The notes beneath the pieces were generated by a model. That model did no database searches and was not told where the DNA came from. It worked only from the letters and a program-made list of their open reading frames with translations. A program made the position numbers and the translations under genes. Shown in pieces: positions 35,446-46,175 of a DNA stretch of 64,000 bases. Positions within the stretch are counted from its first letter, which is position 1. Each line of letters starts with the position of its first letter. The stretch is from Phylloscopus collybita (lineage: Eukaryota > Chordata > Aves > Passeriformes > Phylloscopidae): assembly GCA_027886175.1 (NCBI GenBank), contig JAJNNQ010000044.1, positions 682,001 to 746,000 of the forward strand, written 5' to 3'.

Positions 35446-38400
35446 TCAGTTCTCACTTAGGATTAGGTTTTCCTGTGGTACACAACTGGTTTTCCCATCT
35501 TTCTGCATTACCCACCAAGTGTTACCAGGTCCTTGAGCAAAAACAATCCCACGGGTGGGTTCACCTTTGCCCAAGGTGGGGTTTACCCAAACAGTCTTTC
35601 CTAAGATACCTCTCATATGTACTACAGGGACTTTGTCTCCATCCACTGTGTGCAAAGGGGTAGACTGGGCAGGACCAGCTCGATTAATAGACCCTCAGGT
35701 GTTGACCATCCAGGTGGCCTTTGCTAAGTTCACTTCCCAATTTCTGAAGGTCCCCCCGCCAAGTGCTTTCAGGGTGGTCTTAAGCAGTCCATTGCACCGT
35801 TCAACTTTCCCGGCAGCTGGTGCATGATAAGGGATGTGATATATCCATTCAATGCCGTGTTCCTTAGCCCAGGTGTTTATGAGGCTGTTCTTGAAATGAG
35901 TCCCGTTGTCCGACTCAATTCTCTCAGGGGTGCCATGTCTCCACAGGACTTGTTTTTCCAGGCCCAGGATGGTGTTCCGGGCGGTGGCATGAGGCACAGG
36001 ATAGGTCTCCAGCCACCCAGTGGTGGCTTCCACCATGGTCAGCACGTAGCGCTTGCCTTGGCGGGTTTGGGGCAGTGTGATGTAATCAATCTGCCAGGCC
36101 TCCCCATACTTGTACTTGGACCACCGTCCACCGTACCAGAGGGGCTTCACCCGCTTGGCCTGCTTGATGGCAGCACACGTCTCACAGTCGTGGATAACCT
36201 GTGAAATACTGTTCATGGTTAGATCCACCCCTCGGTCTCGTGCCCACTTATAGGTGGCATCTCTGCCCTGATGACCTGAAGCATCATGGGCCCACCGAGC
36301 TAGGAACAACTCTCCCTTGTGTTGCCAATCCAAGTCTACCTTGGATACCTTTATCCTCGCAGCTTGATCTACTTGCTCGTTGTTCCGGTGCTCCTCATTA
36401 GCCCGACTCTTGGGGACATGGGCATCCACATGACGGACTTTCACAGGTAGTTTCCCTACCCTGATGGCAATGTCCTTCCACTCATCAGCAGCCCAGATTG
36501 GTTTTCCCCTACGCTGCCAGTTGGCTTTTTTCCACTTTTCCAGCCAGCCCCACAGAGCATTAGCCACCATCCACGAATCAGTGTAGAGGTAGAGCTTCGG
36601 CCACTTCTCTCTTTCAGCAATGTCCAGGGCCAATTGAACAGCTTTGAGTTCAGCAAGCTGACTTGACCCACCTTCTCCTTCAGTGGCGTGTGCAACTTGT
36701 CTTGTGGGGTTCCATACGGCTGCTTTCCACTTCCGGTTCATCCCTACGATGCGACAGGAACCATCAGTGAAAAGAGCGTAGCGTGTTTCTTCTGCTGGCA
36801 GTTGGTTGTATGGTGGAGCTTCTTCAGCCCGGGTTACTTGTTCTTCTTCGTCAGTGAGACTGAAGTTCTCAGCTTCTGGCCAGTTGGTGATTACTTCCAA
36901 AATCCCAGGGCGATTCGGGTTACCAATACGGGCGCGCTGAGTGATGAGGGCGATCCATTTGCTCCATGTAGCATCGGTGGCATGGTGGGTGGAGGGAACC
37001 TTTCCTTTAAACATCCACCCCAGCACCGGTAGTCGGGGTGCCAGGAGGAGTTGTGCTTCAGTGCCAATCACCTCTGAGGCAGCTTGAACTCCTTCGTAGG
37101 CGGCCAAGATCTCCTTCTCTGTGGGAGTGTAGTTGGCTTCAGACCCTCTGTAGCTTCGGCTCCAGAATCCCAGTGGCCGGCCTCGAGTCTCACCTGGCAC
37201 CTTCTGCCACAGGCTCCAGGACAGACCATGGCTCCCGGCTGCAGAGTAGAGCACGTTCTTTACCTCTGGTCCCGTCCTGACTGGGCCAAGGGCTACCGCA
37301 TGAGCGATCTCCTGCTTGATCTGGGCAAAGGCGTGTTGCTGTTCAGGGCCCCAGTGGAAATCGTTCTTCTTGCGGGTAACCAGGTAGAGAGGGCTCACAA
37401 TCTGACTGTACTCAGGGATGTGCATCCTCCAAAAGCCAATGGCCCCTAGGAAAGCTTGTGTTTCCTTCTTGTTGGTTGGTGGGGACATGGCAGTGATCTT
37501 ATTGATGACCTCAGTGGGAATCTGACGCCGTCCATCTTGCCACTTCACTCCCAGGAACTGGATCTCTTGGGCAGGTCCCTTGACTTTGCTCTTCTTGATG
37601 GCAAAACCGGCTTCCAGGAGAATTTGGATGATCTTCTCTCCTTTCTCAAAGACTTCCATTGCCGTGTTCCCCCACACAATGATGTCATCTATGTACTGTA
37701 GATGGTCCGGAGCCTCACCCTTTTCCAGTGCATCCTGGATCAGTCCATGGCAGATGGTGGGACTGTGCTTCCACCCCTGGGGCAGCCGATTCCAGGTGTA
37801 CTGCACACCCCTCCAGGTGAAAGCAAACTGGGGTCTGCACTCTGCTGCCACAGGAATGGAGAAAAAGGCATTGGCAATGTCAATGGTCGCGTACCACTTT
37901 GCTGCCTTGGACTCCAGCTCATACTGCAACTCCAACATGTCTGGCACAGCAGCGCTCAGTGGTGGCGTGACCTCATTCAGACCACGATAATCTACAGTCA
38001 GTCTCCATTCCCCACTGGGCTTACGCACAGGCCAGATGGGGCTGTTAAAAGGTGAATGAGCCTTACTGACCACCCCTTGGCTCTCCAGTTTACGAATCAT
38101 CTCATGGATCGGGGTCACAGAGTCTCTGTCAGTGCGGTATTGCCGACGGTGCACTGTTGCTGTGGCAATTGGTACCTGTTGTTCTTCAACTCTTAGCAGT
38201 CCCACAGCAGAAGGGTCATCTGAGAGACCAGGCAAGGTATTCAGTTGTTTGATCTCTTCCGTCTCTACAGCAGCTACTCCAAAAGCCCAACGATATCCTT
38301 TTGGGTCTTTGAAATATCCATTTCTGAGATAGTCTATGCCGAGGATGCACGGGGCCTCTGGGCCAGTCACAATGGGGTGTTTCTGCCACCCATTCCCAGT

Positions 38401-38628
38401 TAAACTCACTTCGGCTTCCACTACAGTCAGCTGCTGGGACCCTCCTGTCACCCCAGAAATAGAAATGGGTTCTGTTCCTACATACCCTGATGGCATCAGG
38501 GTACATTGGGCACCAGTGTCAACCAAAGCCGTGTATCTTTGTGGGTCAGATGTGCCAGGCCATCGGATCCACACAGTCCAATAGATCCGATTATCCCTTT
38601 CCTCTACCTGGCTAGAGGCAGGGCCCCT
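35446..38628 (-). pseudogene. pol: ERV pol: protease, RT, RNase H, integrase; one internal stop
   Basis: The frame is open from directly after the gag stop (38,628) to a TGA at 35,695-35,697, then continues in the same frame for 83 codons to 35,446. Counted from the first ATG (38,574): protease with DTG at 19-21; RT with YIDD at 294-297; RNase H about 598-740 (TDGS, YTDS); integrase with the HH-CC zinc site (H763, H768, C797, C800) and the D830, D889, E925 triad with 35 residues between D889 and E925. The TGA falls after the integrase core and cuts off the C-terminal domain. All other motifs are intact, so only this stop visibly disables the gene. The frame is the same as gag. Confidence 0.9.
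35695..35697 (-). other. Premature TGA in the integrase C-terminal part
   Basis: In frame with both the 959-residue upstream part and the 69-residue-plus downstream part, so it is a point nonsense change, not a frameshift. Confidence 0.85.
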
Positions 38629-38632
38629 CTAG
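38612..38632 (-). promoter_or_regulatory. gag-pol UAG inside a 7-bp hairpin
   Basis: The gag stop is TAG (38,629-38,631). It lies in the 5' arm of a perfect stem, CTAGAGG/CCTCTAG (38,626-38,632 with 38,612-38,618), with a 7-base loop. Pol continues in the same frame with no further stop. This suits translation by stop-codon readthrough, as in gammaretroviruses, rather than by frameshifting. Confidence 0.6.
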
Positions 38633-40389
38633 CACTGGTTATCCCCTCCCTGAGCATACATACTAGAGGTTCCTTCAAGGGGATTCAACACAGCATTGGC
38701 AGCTTGGTTATAGGAGGCTGAGGCTACTTTCATTTTCGTAGATCCCCCTTGGTGATTGTTCCTCTCCTTGAGCTCACGCACCCGTGCTGCCAGGACAGAA
38801 GTGGGTTTCCCATCCCACATTCCCATGTCTTCCCCATGGTCACGCAGATAAAACCACAGGTCAGCTCTTGGGGTGTACCCTCTCTCTCGAGCTGGGGGTC
38901 GTTGGGCTCTAACTCTGGGGCCTGTGACTCGCACTGGTGCCACATTGGAACTGTTTGTCCTCATCTCCTCCCTCACCCCCCTTATCTCTTCTTTGAGTTC
39001 TTTAACCACGGCAGAGATATGAGCCTGCATCGGGCCATTGATCATACTTTCATAATTCCTAAGCTTATTGGCAACAGACCCCACTGTCTCTCTATTGTCC
39101 TCAGCATTAATTGTTGCAATAAAGGTGGTGTACTGAGATGGCCCTAGATTTGCCAGATTCCACAACATCTGCCCTGTGCATTTAACCTTGTCAGGGTCAT
39201 TATCATGCTGTCCACTCCTCCCAAAAAGTACCTCCAGCACCGCCACTTCCCTCAGCTGTTGGATCCCTTCCTCCAGAGTTTTCCAGCGCATTCTATGGTG
39301 GTGCTCCTGCATTCTTTCTTTGTGGATAAATCTCTCTCTCACACTCATTAAAAGCCGCTCCCAAAGGGAAAGGGGTCCTGGCTCTCTTACAAATACCTGA
39401 TTTATACCTGAGTCCTGGGTCAAGGGTCCCAAATTCCTTGCCTCACCACTGTCCAATTGCACACCAGTACCCATGAGGTCCCATACCCGAAGTAGCCAGG
39501 CTGTGTAAGCCTCACGCCCCCGCCGTACAATATCTTTTTGCAGGTTACGGAGACTTTCATACGACAGGGACTCGGTGATGATCTGAACATGTGATTCCCC
39601 TGCAGGTTGTGAGGGCCCTCCTTTCTTATTGTCTGGGTTTGCTGTTTTCACCTTAGATTTCTTTGTTTCCACAGGGGCAACTGCCGCTGGCTGTGACTGC
39701 CCCTGTGGTTCAGCTGGGACCTGAGCAGTTGTAATCTCTGTGGGTTTCATTGCTGCACCATCAGGCTCTCTTTTGTCAGGGCAGGGGAAGGATTTCCCAC
39801 TAGCTGGGGAGATGTACTCCCTCAGCATCTGGCCCATCTTCTCCTGCATCTCCTTAATCAGAGCCCCCACCCAAACCGGGTGGTTTATCTCTGAGGCAGG
39901 CTGTGGGGCAGGAGCGGACTCTTGGGCTGCATTCTTATTCTCTGGGGTACTTATTAAGGTGCTTACCCAGGCCAATTTCCCTTTATCTCTGAATGCCAAA
40001 CAGAACAGGCATACCAGCAACACCAGCCACTGTATGATATCATTAGCACTCAGAGATTTCAACCCTTCAAAAACTGGTGGGGTGGACCCAAAAAACTGTG
40101 TGAAGGGCTGGGAGAAAATTTCCCCCGGTGCCATTTCCTCACAATAGGTACCATTGTTAAAGTAACCCCAGAAGCACAGAGTTAGCCTATGATAGCTATG
40201 AATCCATGTGCTTGCTTTCCAGAGGAAGTTAAAAATCCATGAATTTCTCACCTTATTAATCCACAAAACAAACTGAATGCCCGCCACAGTAGCCTTAGTC
40301 ATAGGACCCATATTAACATAAGGAGTAGCAAATGGCAGAAATACAGCCACCACCACGTGCCACCCAAACCAGGGAAAGCTAGACCACAT
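38629..40389 (-). CDS. gag: ERV gag-like protein with N-terminal hydrophobic segments
   Basis: The first in-frame ATG is at 40,389, giving 586 residues; the frame is open further back towards the primer site but has no earlier ATG. The first 150 residues hold three hydrophobic stretches (about residues 8-24, 34-46 and 118-135), unusual for gag. Next comes a charged, Pro/Gln/Lys-rich linker, then a helical capsid-like part, an Arg-rich stretch and a short tail. No CCHC zinc knuckle is present. No internal stop is seen. Assignment to gag rests on its position between primer site and pol, not on recognised sequence. Confidence 0.7.
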   Translation of the reverse strand: MWSSFPWFGWHVVVAVFLPFATPYVNMGPMTKATVAGIQFVLWINKVRNSWIFNFLWKASTWIHSYHRLTLCFWGYFNNGTYCEEMAPGEIFSQPFTQFFGSTPPVFEGLKSLSANDIIQWLVLLVCLFCLAFRDKGKLAWVSTLISTPENKNAAQESAPAPQPASEINHPVWVGALIKEMQEKMGQMLREYISPASGKSFPCPDKREPDGAAMKPTEITTAQVPAEPQGQSQPAAVAPVETKKSKVKTANPDNKKGGPSQPAGESHVQIITESLSYESLRNLQKDIVRRGREAYTAWLLRVWDLMGTGVQLDSGEARNLGPLTQDSGINQVFVREPGPLSLWERLLMSVRERFIHKERMQEHHHRMRWKTLEEGIQQLREVAVLEVLFGRSGQHDNDPDKVKCTGQMLWNLANLGPSQYTTFIATINAEDNRETVGSVANKLRNYESMINGPMQAHISAVVKELKEEIRGVREEMRTNSSNVAPVRVTGPRVRAQRPPARERGYTPRADLWFYLRDHGEDMGMWDGKPTSVLAARVRELKERNNHQGGSTKMKVASASYNQAANAVLNPLEGTSSMYAQGGDNQC

Positions 40390-40456
40390 TATTCTGGCCA
40401 GTGGGCTTTTATCTAATACCCAAGAACTGTTATTCCTCTCTCCCAATGCCCTCGTG

Positions 40457-40474
40457 CCCCACCCTTGGGCGCCA
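40457..40474 (-). other. Primer-binding site, tRNA-Lys-like
   Basis: Minus strand TGGCGCCCAAGGGTGGGG starts five bases inside the 5' LTR. TGGCGCCC is the hallmark start of lysine-tRNA primer sites. Confidence 0.7.
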
Positions 40475-40479
40475 AAATT

Positions 40480-41262
40480 TGTCTTGGTTTGGAAAGACAG
40501 GTATCTGCCAGGGAAACTGAGGTTCCCCTAGGATGGAGAATACCAACCCCTCGCACCCCGACGAATTATAATTTTGCAATCAAGGGCTCTCAGGCAAAAA
40601 TGTTGGGAATAGGAATAACAGTTCTTTACTAGGAGGTATTAACAATACAAATATGATAGGAAACAAAACCACCCAACCAACCAAACAAATAAACAAATAA
40701 ACAATAATTTTAGAAGAAAACCCTGACAAAGTCAGAGTTTCAATCTGACCCTGTGATTCAGGATGTTGATAACAGTCCGAACGTAAACAGTCCAAACACT
40801 TCTGGAGTGGCAGACGTGATCCTGTTGGAGCAGAGATGATTCTGCGAAGAAACCAGTTCAGGGACGGCCAGGAGGGAGGCAGGATGGCCAGCACAGGAGA
40901 ACGAAGAAGCTCTTCCCACACCGCCGCAAAGGAAGCGCCGCGCACCCCACTCCTGCAGCAGGGCCGAACCACTCCTGCAGCAGGGCCGAACCACTCCTGC
41001 AGCAGGGCCGAACCACTCCTGCAGCAGGGCCGAACCACTCCTGCAGCAGGGCCGAACCACTCCTGCAGCAGGGCCGAACCGCCAACCCCCGGCCACCCCC
41101 CCCCCTCCCCCCCACCCCCCCACCGCCAGGGCATGAGATGTACAGAAATGCAAATGCACCGCACAGGCCGGGGAAGGCAACAATGGCCCATCAAGGTGGG
41201 TCATCAGGCCTCAAAACAGATGTAAATAGAATACACAAAACCCAGCTCCACAACCCAGAACA
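40480..41262 (-). repeat. 5' LTR of the young ERV
   Basis: As the 3' LTR, also with six 22-bp units (40,947-41,078). As the promoter-bearing LTR it would transcribe towards lower coordinates, away from gene E and in the same direction as gene E. Confidence 0.92.
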
Positions 41263-41891
41263 AGGGGTTTCCACCCCACTGTCTCCAAAATTGTGGGGTT
41301 TGACCCAGTCCGTCCCTGTTTTCTGTGGAAGATGCCTGTGGGCCAGAGAGAATTGAAATGATGAATTTGTGTTGGAGAAGACCTCCAAGGCCATCCATTG
41401 TTGCTTGATGGCACCAGAAGATGCAAAAAGTGAGATTTTTCTGAGGTCAGAAGTCAACAAATCCACTCTCCACAATGGATTTTTGATGTTGGTCTGTGGG
41501 TGTGTCCAGGTGCCCACGGGGAGCCAGGAGGATGTGGAGCCCCCAGCCAGGTGTCTTCCCAACACGGATCACGGGCACCACGGATCACCGGGGCTCTGCC
41601 CACCAGGGGTCACAGGGGATCATCCAGCGTGGATCCTCTCTTGGGGGATGGAGCTGGAGCAGCACACGAAGCTCTTCCCACACTCAGGGGTGCTCACAGG
41701 ACTTCCCTTAGTGGTGGCTTCGTTGGTGTTGGGTCAAATGAGAGGTCCTGGAGAAGCTCTTCCCACACTCTGGACACTTGTAGGGCCTCTCCCCAGTGTG
41801 GATGCGCCAGTGCCTGACGAGGTGGGTGTTTCGCTTGAAGCCCTTCCTGCAGTCGGGGCAGTGGAAGGGCCTCTCATCCGTGTGAATCCAC
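41263..41891. repeat. Segmental duplication, copy 2, right part
   Basis: Continues the match to 7758-8395: 3' UTR and the last two fingers of gene E equal those of gene B. Further right the finger arrays differ in order and sequence. Confidence 0.85.
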
Positions 41892-42848
41892 TGGTGCACG
41901 AGGAGTTTGGAGCTGCTCTGAAACCTCTTCCTGCATTGGTCACACTTGTAGGGCCTCTCCCTGGTGTGGCTCCTTTGGTGGCAGGTCAGATAGGAGTTGA
42001 GTCTGAAGCCCTTCCCACACTCAGGACACTCGTAGGGCTTCTCCCCTGTGTGGATGCGCCGGTGCTTGGTGAGGTCAGAGCTGTCCTTAAATCCTCTCCT
42101 GCAGTCAGGGCAGTGGAAGGGCCTCTCATCCGTGTGCATCTGCTGCTGCATGAGGAGGTGGGAGCTGGTCTGAAACCTCTTCCTGCACTGGTCACACTCA
42201 TAGGGCCTCTCCCTGGTGTGAACCCTCTGGTGGACACTCAGGCTGGATCTAAAACTGAAGCTCTTCTCACACTCCCTGCACTCGTAGGGCCGTTCCCCCG
42301 TGTGGATTCTCCAATGGCAGATCAGGTAGGATCTCTGGCTGAAGCCCTTCTCACATTTCGAGCATTTGTGGGGCTTCTCCGCGTTGTGAAGCTGTGCAGG
42401 GACCCCCGGCTCCGAGCTCTGGCCACCTCCCTGGCCCAGGGTGAGTCTTTCCTACTCCGATCTCCGTGATTTGCGCTTGCAGCCCCTCCTCTTGAGGGAT
42501 CTCCGGGGCTTTTCCTCCCCATTGGATTCCTGCACCGTGGAGCCACTCAAAATGGCCTCTTCCACGAGGTTCTGCTGCGGGGATTTGTCCTCTCTGGTCT
42601 CCGTCCTCAGCTCCTTCTCTGGGGGAAGAAGGACAAGGAGAGGATGGGATTTGCCTCCATGCCAGAGACAAGAGGAAGGAGATCCCTGGCAGGGATCCCT
42701 GCCGTCGGCAGCGGCGTTGTCCTACAACTGGGGGCCGGGCTGGGCTGGGAGATAGAGCAGGAGAGAGGGGGAAAGGGGCAGTGACTTCCTCCTCACCTGC
42801 CTGGGGCTCCAGGGCCATCTCCCTCTTCCTCGCAGCCTCCTCCTCCAT
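41708..42848 (-). pseudogene. C2H2 zinc-finger gene E, nonsense mutation before the fingers
   Basis: Exon 2 is 42,797-42,875 with ATG at 42,848; the finger exon is 41,708-42,618. The spliced frame meets TAG at 42,452-42,454 in the Glu-rich linker (a GAG codon in its relatives), before any finger. After it the frame is open through eight finger units to TAA at 41,708-41,710. Finger 3 has lost its first zinc-binding histidine (Gln); the others keep their ligands. The ERV lies in the 3' UTR, 445 bases past the stop. Its promoter copy is truncated. Together these argue for a dead or dying gene. Confidence 0.75.
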
Positions 42849-43187
42849 CCGGCCAAGGTTTGGGAATACAAGATCCTGGTTTGGGTGGGAAAACAAGGGC
42901 TGAGCACGTTGGGTTTGATGGTCCCGCTGCCCAAGTGCAGCTGCAGAAGTCAGAGCCCCTTTCAGCCTCGGAGTCCCGGACCCCGCTCGTCTCCAGGCTC
43001 TGCCCGCCAGTACCGGGCCATCGCCACGTGGGACCCTGCAAGATCCCTCCAGGAGCATCTCCGGCTCGGCTTTGGAGTCCTGCAAGAGCCAAACATACCC
43101 TGCCCCCCCCCCCAAAAAAAAAAAAGCCTTCAGAGTCCGCCCCCCCCGCCCCCATCGATTTGGGTCGAGCTCCCTCTCCGCGCTCAC

Positions 43188-43560
43188 CTGCGGGTTCCGG
43201 CGTGGGCGATGCTGCTGGAGCCGGGGGAGCTGCGGCTGGAGCGGGCGGGCGGGAAAACCGCGTGGTGTTGCTGCTCCTCCTCTTCCTCCTTTGTCCCTCC
43301 TCTTCCTGCTGCTCCTCTTACTGCTGCTCTTGCCTTTTGTTTTCTTCCTCCTCTGTCCCTCCTCTTCCTCCTGCTCCTCCTCCGCTCCCAGCCCGGCCCA
43401 GGCAGTGCTGACACCCAAAAGGAGCCGCGCTCTGCCCCAGGGGGGGGTTCCAAAGCGGCCCCACCCCGCGCAGCACTGGGAGAGATCCTGGGAGCAGTGG
43501 GAAGGAATTGGGAGTGCTTTCCCTTCCAGTATTGCTCTTACTAGGAGTTCCTGGAGGACT
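43188..43560 (-). other. Exon 1 region and truncated promoter of gene E
   Basis: The exon 1 donor (GCAG|GTGAGCG, minus) is kept at 43,188, with the CTCCTCTTCCTC tract and the GGGAGCGCTTTCCC-like text. The match to units B, C and D ends near 43,555, before the octamer and CCAAT boxes, which are absent. Confidence 0.6.
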
Positions 43561-44080
43561 CTCCTGTGGGAGGGACTCCAGGGTGCAGCTGGGGAACAGC
43601 TCCTGTCCCTGAGCAGCCAGAAAAGCCCCGGGGCACGAACTGACCATGGCCCCATTCCCCATCTCCCTGCTCTGCCGGGGGTGGAGGTACAGCTGGAAGG
43701 AGGGAGGTGTCAGGAGAGGCTGATTTTAAGGATCTCATTTACTTCTCATTATCGTTCCTTGGATTTTTGAACTTTTCTGCCAGAAATCTCTCCCCTTTTC
43801 CACTCATCGACCGGGATTTGGGGCAGTTTTCCCTTTTTTGGGGAAATCAAAGTGATGAACTGATGCTCCTAGGTAGGGGGTAGGAGAAGTGAGGCTTCAG
43901 GACTTCCCGCTGAGTCGGAGGCACCCAGCACGCAGGGCGGGGCAAGGCGGTGCGGGAGGTGCGGAGAACTTTGTTTGTGTTTTCAGCTCCATCCCGCCTC
44001 GGGCCCGGGCCCGCCCAGGGCTGTTCCTCATCTGCGGCTTTGCCCTCAGACAGCCTGGGGGTGGGGCCTGAGAGTGCGGG
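43561..44080. other. Unassigned stretch between gene E and CpG promoter
   Basis: No gene or repeat recognised; GC-rich towards the right. Confidence 0.35.
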
Positions 44081-44089
44081 GCCTGAGAG

Positions 44090-44300
44090 GCTGTGCCGTG
44101 CGCAGAGCCTGCCCCTGGCTCGCTGCTATTGGCTGATGGTGCCGTCACTGCTGGTTCTGGCTGCGCGCTGATTGGGCAGAGCGGGGAGAAGCGTGGCCCC
44201 GGTACTGCCCCATGGGCGGCCCTGGCTCAGCAATGGTGCCATATTTGGAGCGTCTGTGCAGGCCCGGGAGCGCCGGCAGCGGCCGGAGCCCGGTGAGGCG
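44090..44300 (+). promoter_or_regulatory. CpG-rich promoter with CArG box and first exon
   Basis: Two CCAAT-type boxes as ATTGG (in CTATTGGCTG near 44,128 and CTGATTGGGC near 44,170), a perfect SRF CArG box CCATATTTGG (44,239-44,248), and a likely first exon ending GCCCG|GTGAGG (donor at 44,293). No exon 2 was identified; the class I-like ERV begins 320 bp further on. Confidence 0.45.
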
Positions 44301-44616
44301 CCGGCGGAGCTCGGAGGCGGCCCCGGCGCAGGTGGGAGCAGTGCTGGGTTGTGCCGGGGCTCGGGGCTGGCTGCGGGCGGAGGGGGTGGCAGGGGGCTCT
44401 GGCTGTGGCTGGGTTGTGCCGTGTCCGCGCCGTGTTCCCCGTGCCCTGAGGGTGCTGCGGGAGCGGCTGCCCGCGGTCTCCTTCCCGCGGGTGCCTGGGC
44501 AGGAGCCAGGGCCGGAGCAGTGCTGGCTCGTCCCGGTTGCTGTGGGTAGGATGGAGGTGGCTGTGCTGTCCCCGGGCTTGAGCGGGAAAATTGGCATCGC
44601 CAGAGGTTTCTGTCCC

Positions 44617-45015
44617 CAAAGGAGACAGAGGAGTCCTGTAAAAGTGACTTTATTCATGAACAAAGGGAGAGGCCATGCGGTATTTGCCATGGGGTCTCTC
44701 CAGTTATTGTAGTGCGCAGCCTCCTTCTTATCCTGCTTTTCCCTTCTGCGTCTCCCTCTCCCTTTGCCCAGTGGCGAAAGTCCTTGGAAAGTTCAGACTT
44801 CCCAATCCGCCTGCTGCGTGTCCTGGTCAATATGCACCCCCCTTTTGTATAACATCCGATATTCCTGGCTCTGTTCAGTCTTTGTTCTTCTCCATGTTCA
44901 GGAACTGAGCAGGATCTTGGCTGAGCAGCAGTGTCAATGAGTTAACATTTTCTGAAACTCATGGTTTCTCCCATTCTTTCCTTATCTCCAAGTCCCTGGA
45001 CCTATCTCCAAAGCA
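44617..45015 (-). repeat. 3' LTR (approximate) of the class I-like ERV
   Basis: Starts TGTCCCCAAAGG. Contains minus-strand AATAAA (near 44,650-44,656) and the block shared with 52,952-53,115. The right limit is uncertain. Confidence 0.55.
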
Positions 45016-46175
45016 GATTCACTTGTTGACTCTGTTTTTCCTTCCTGGATCCTCTTCGATTTTGGGATTATTGTCAGTGACCTCAATTCTGGAGAATCGA
45101 AAATTCAATCTTGGAATATTTTCCAAATCCAATAAGGGAAAAAAACTAGGACAATGTCCAGCACTGGCGTGTTCCTGGCCATCAGCCAAGGAACACCCTG
45201 CACATTAAGGCAGCCTTATCTCTGTGCTGTTCCTGAGCTACATACATATTTGTGAGTTTCATGCGCTATTCAAACTTTCCTGGCAGCTTTTGATGGTTTA
45301 GAAACTTTTCTTTTTTTTAGTTTTCTGCTCTGGTTTATCTACAGAACATCCTGCAGACCAGGTCAATCTATTTTATTTCTTCTTGTGGCCTCATCCTGTT
45401 GTTTCACACTTCCCAGAGAACAAACAGTTCACAAACTCTTCTCTCATTCTTCTCTGCTGCTCTGGTTGGTGTCACCCTTATCTTATCCCTTGGAGAGGTC
45501 AGTCAGCAGCTGTGGGAAACAACCTGATTGCTTTATACAGTTCTCTCGGTTACACAGAAGTATCTGACCATTTTATATTTTGCTAAGGCCTGCAGTACAA
45601 TACGTTCATCACATTTTTAGTTCTGCAAGGTGTAAGGTGTCTACATCAACATAATATACTCATCACACTACTGCTTCCATGAGTTATACAGTGCACACTT
45701 AAAATGAGAAATGAGGTTAAATTAGCAAGCAGCTCAAAGGGATTATAAACTGCACTGTGTTTACAATCAATAACCACATAGAAAGACCAACACACAAATG
45801 TGAAAGCCAGTATTCTCGGGTCATTTTCAACAATTCCCTGTCCTTTTGTAGCCGTTTGTGGCTCAGGAAGCCTGGCTGCCACTTGCATCCTCTTGCTCAG
45901 CTGCTGAATGAGCTGCACTCAGCAAGGTGTCCTGCATGGCCCAAAGATGAGAGTTGCTGTAGCACAGAAGAGGAGAAAGAGCATTTGTTTAACCCGTGGT
46001 GTGCCAGGGAACCCTGAAACAGTGTCCCATTCCCATCCTTTCCATGTTTGGACTGGAACATGAGCTGCTTTTTTATTTCCTTTGTTCTCTGTTTCACCAC
46101 TTTTCTGTTGTCATCTCTTTGCCAACAGCATCTTGAGTCATTTAATTTTCCACACTGTGCTCCTCCTCCTTCTGC

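Larger units (their letters stand above)
34584..41262 (-). mobile_element. Young, nearly complete ERV (class III/ERV-L-like), 6.68 kb
   Basis: Two LTRs (34,584-35,367 and 40,480-41,262) bound one gag and one pol region read from right to left. A 5-bp target duplication, AGGGG, is at 34,579-34,583 and 41,263-41,267; the uninterrupted site is preserved near 7760. The LTRs look identical by eye except for a one-base difference in a poly-C run, so the insertion is recent and postdates the segmental duplication. There is no env: the pol frame ends 78 bp before the 3' LTR. The 5-bp duplication, absence of env, lack of Cys-His knuckles in gag and the character of the integrase suggest an ERV-L/spuma-related element; the lysine-type primer site is unusual for that group. 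Confidence 0.9.

Noticed and set aside
44145..44712. Overlapping Arg/Ala/Gly-rich frames on both strands.
   Set aside because: CpG-island composition; no family features.
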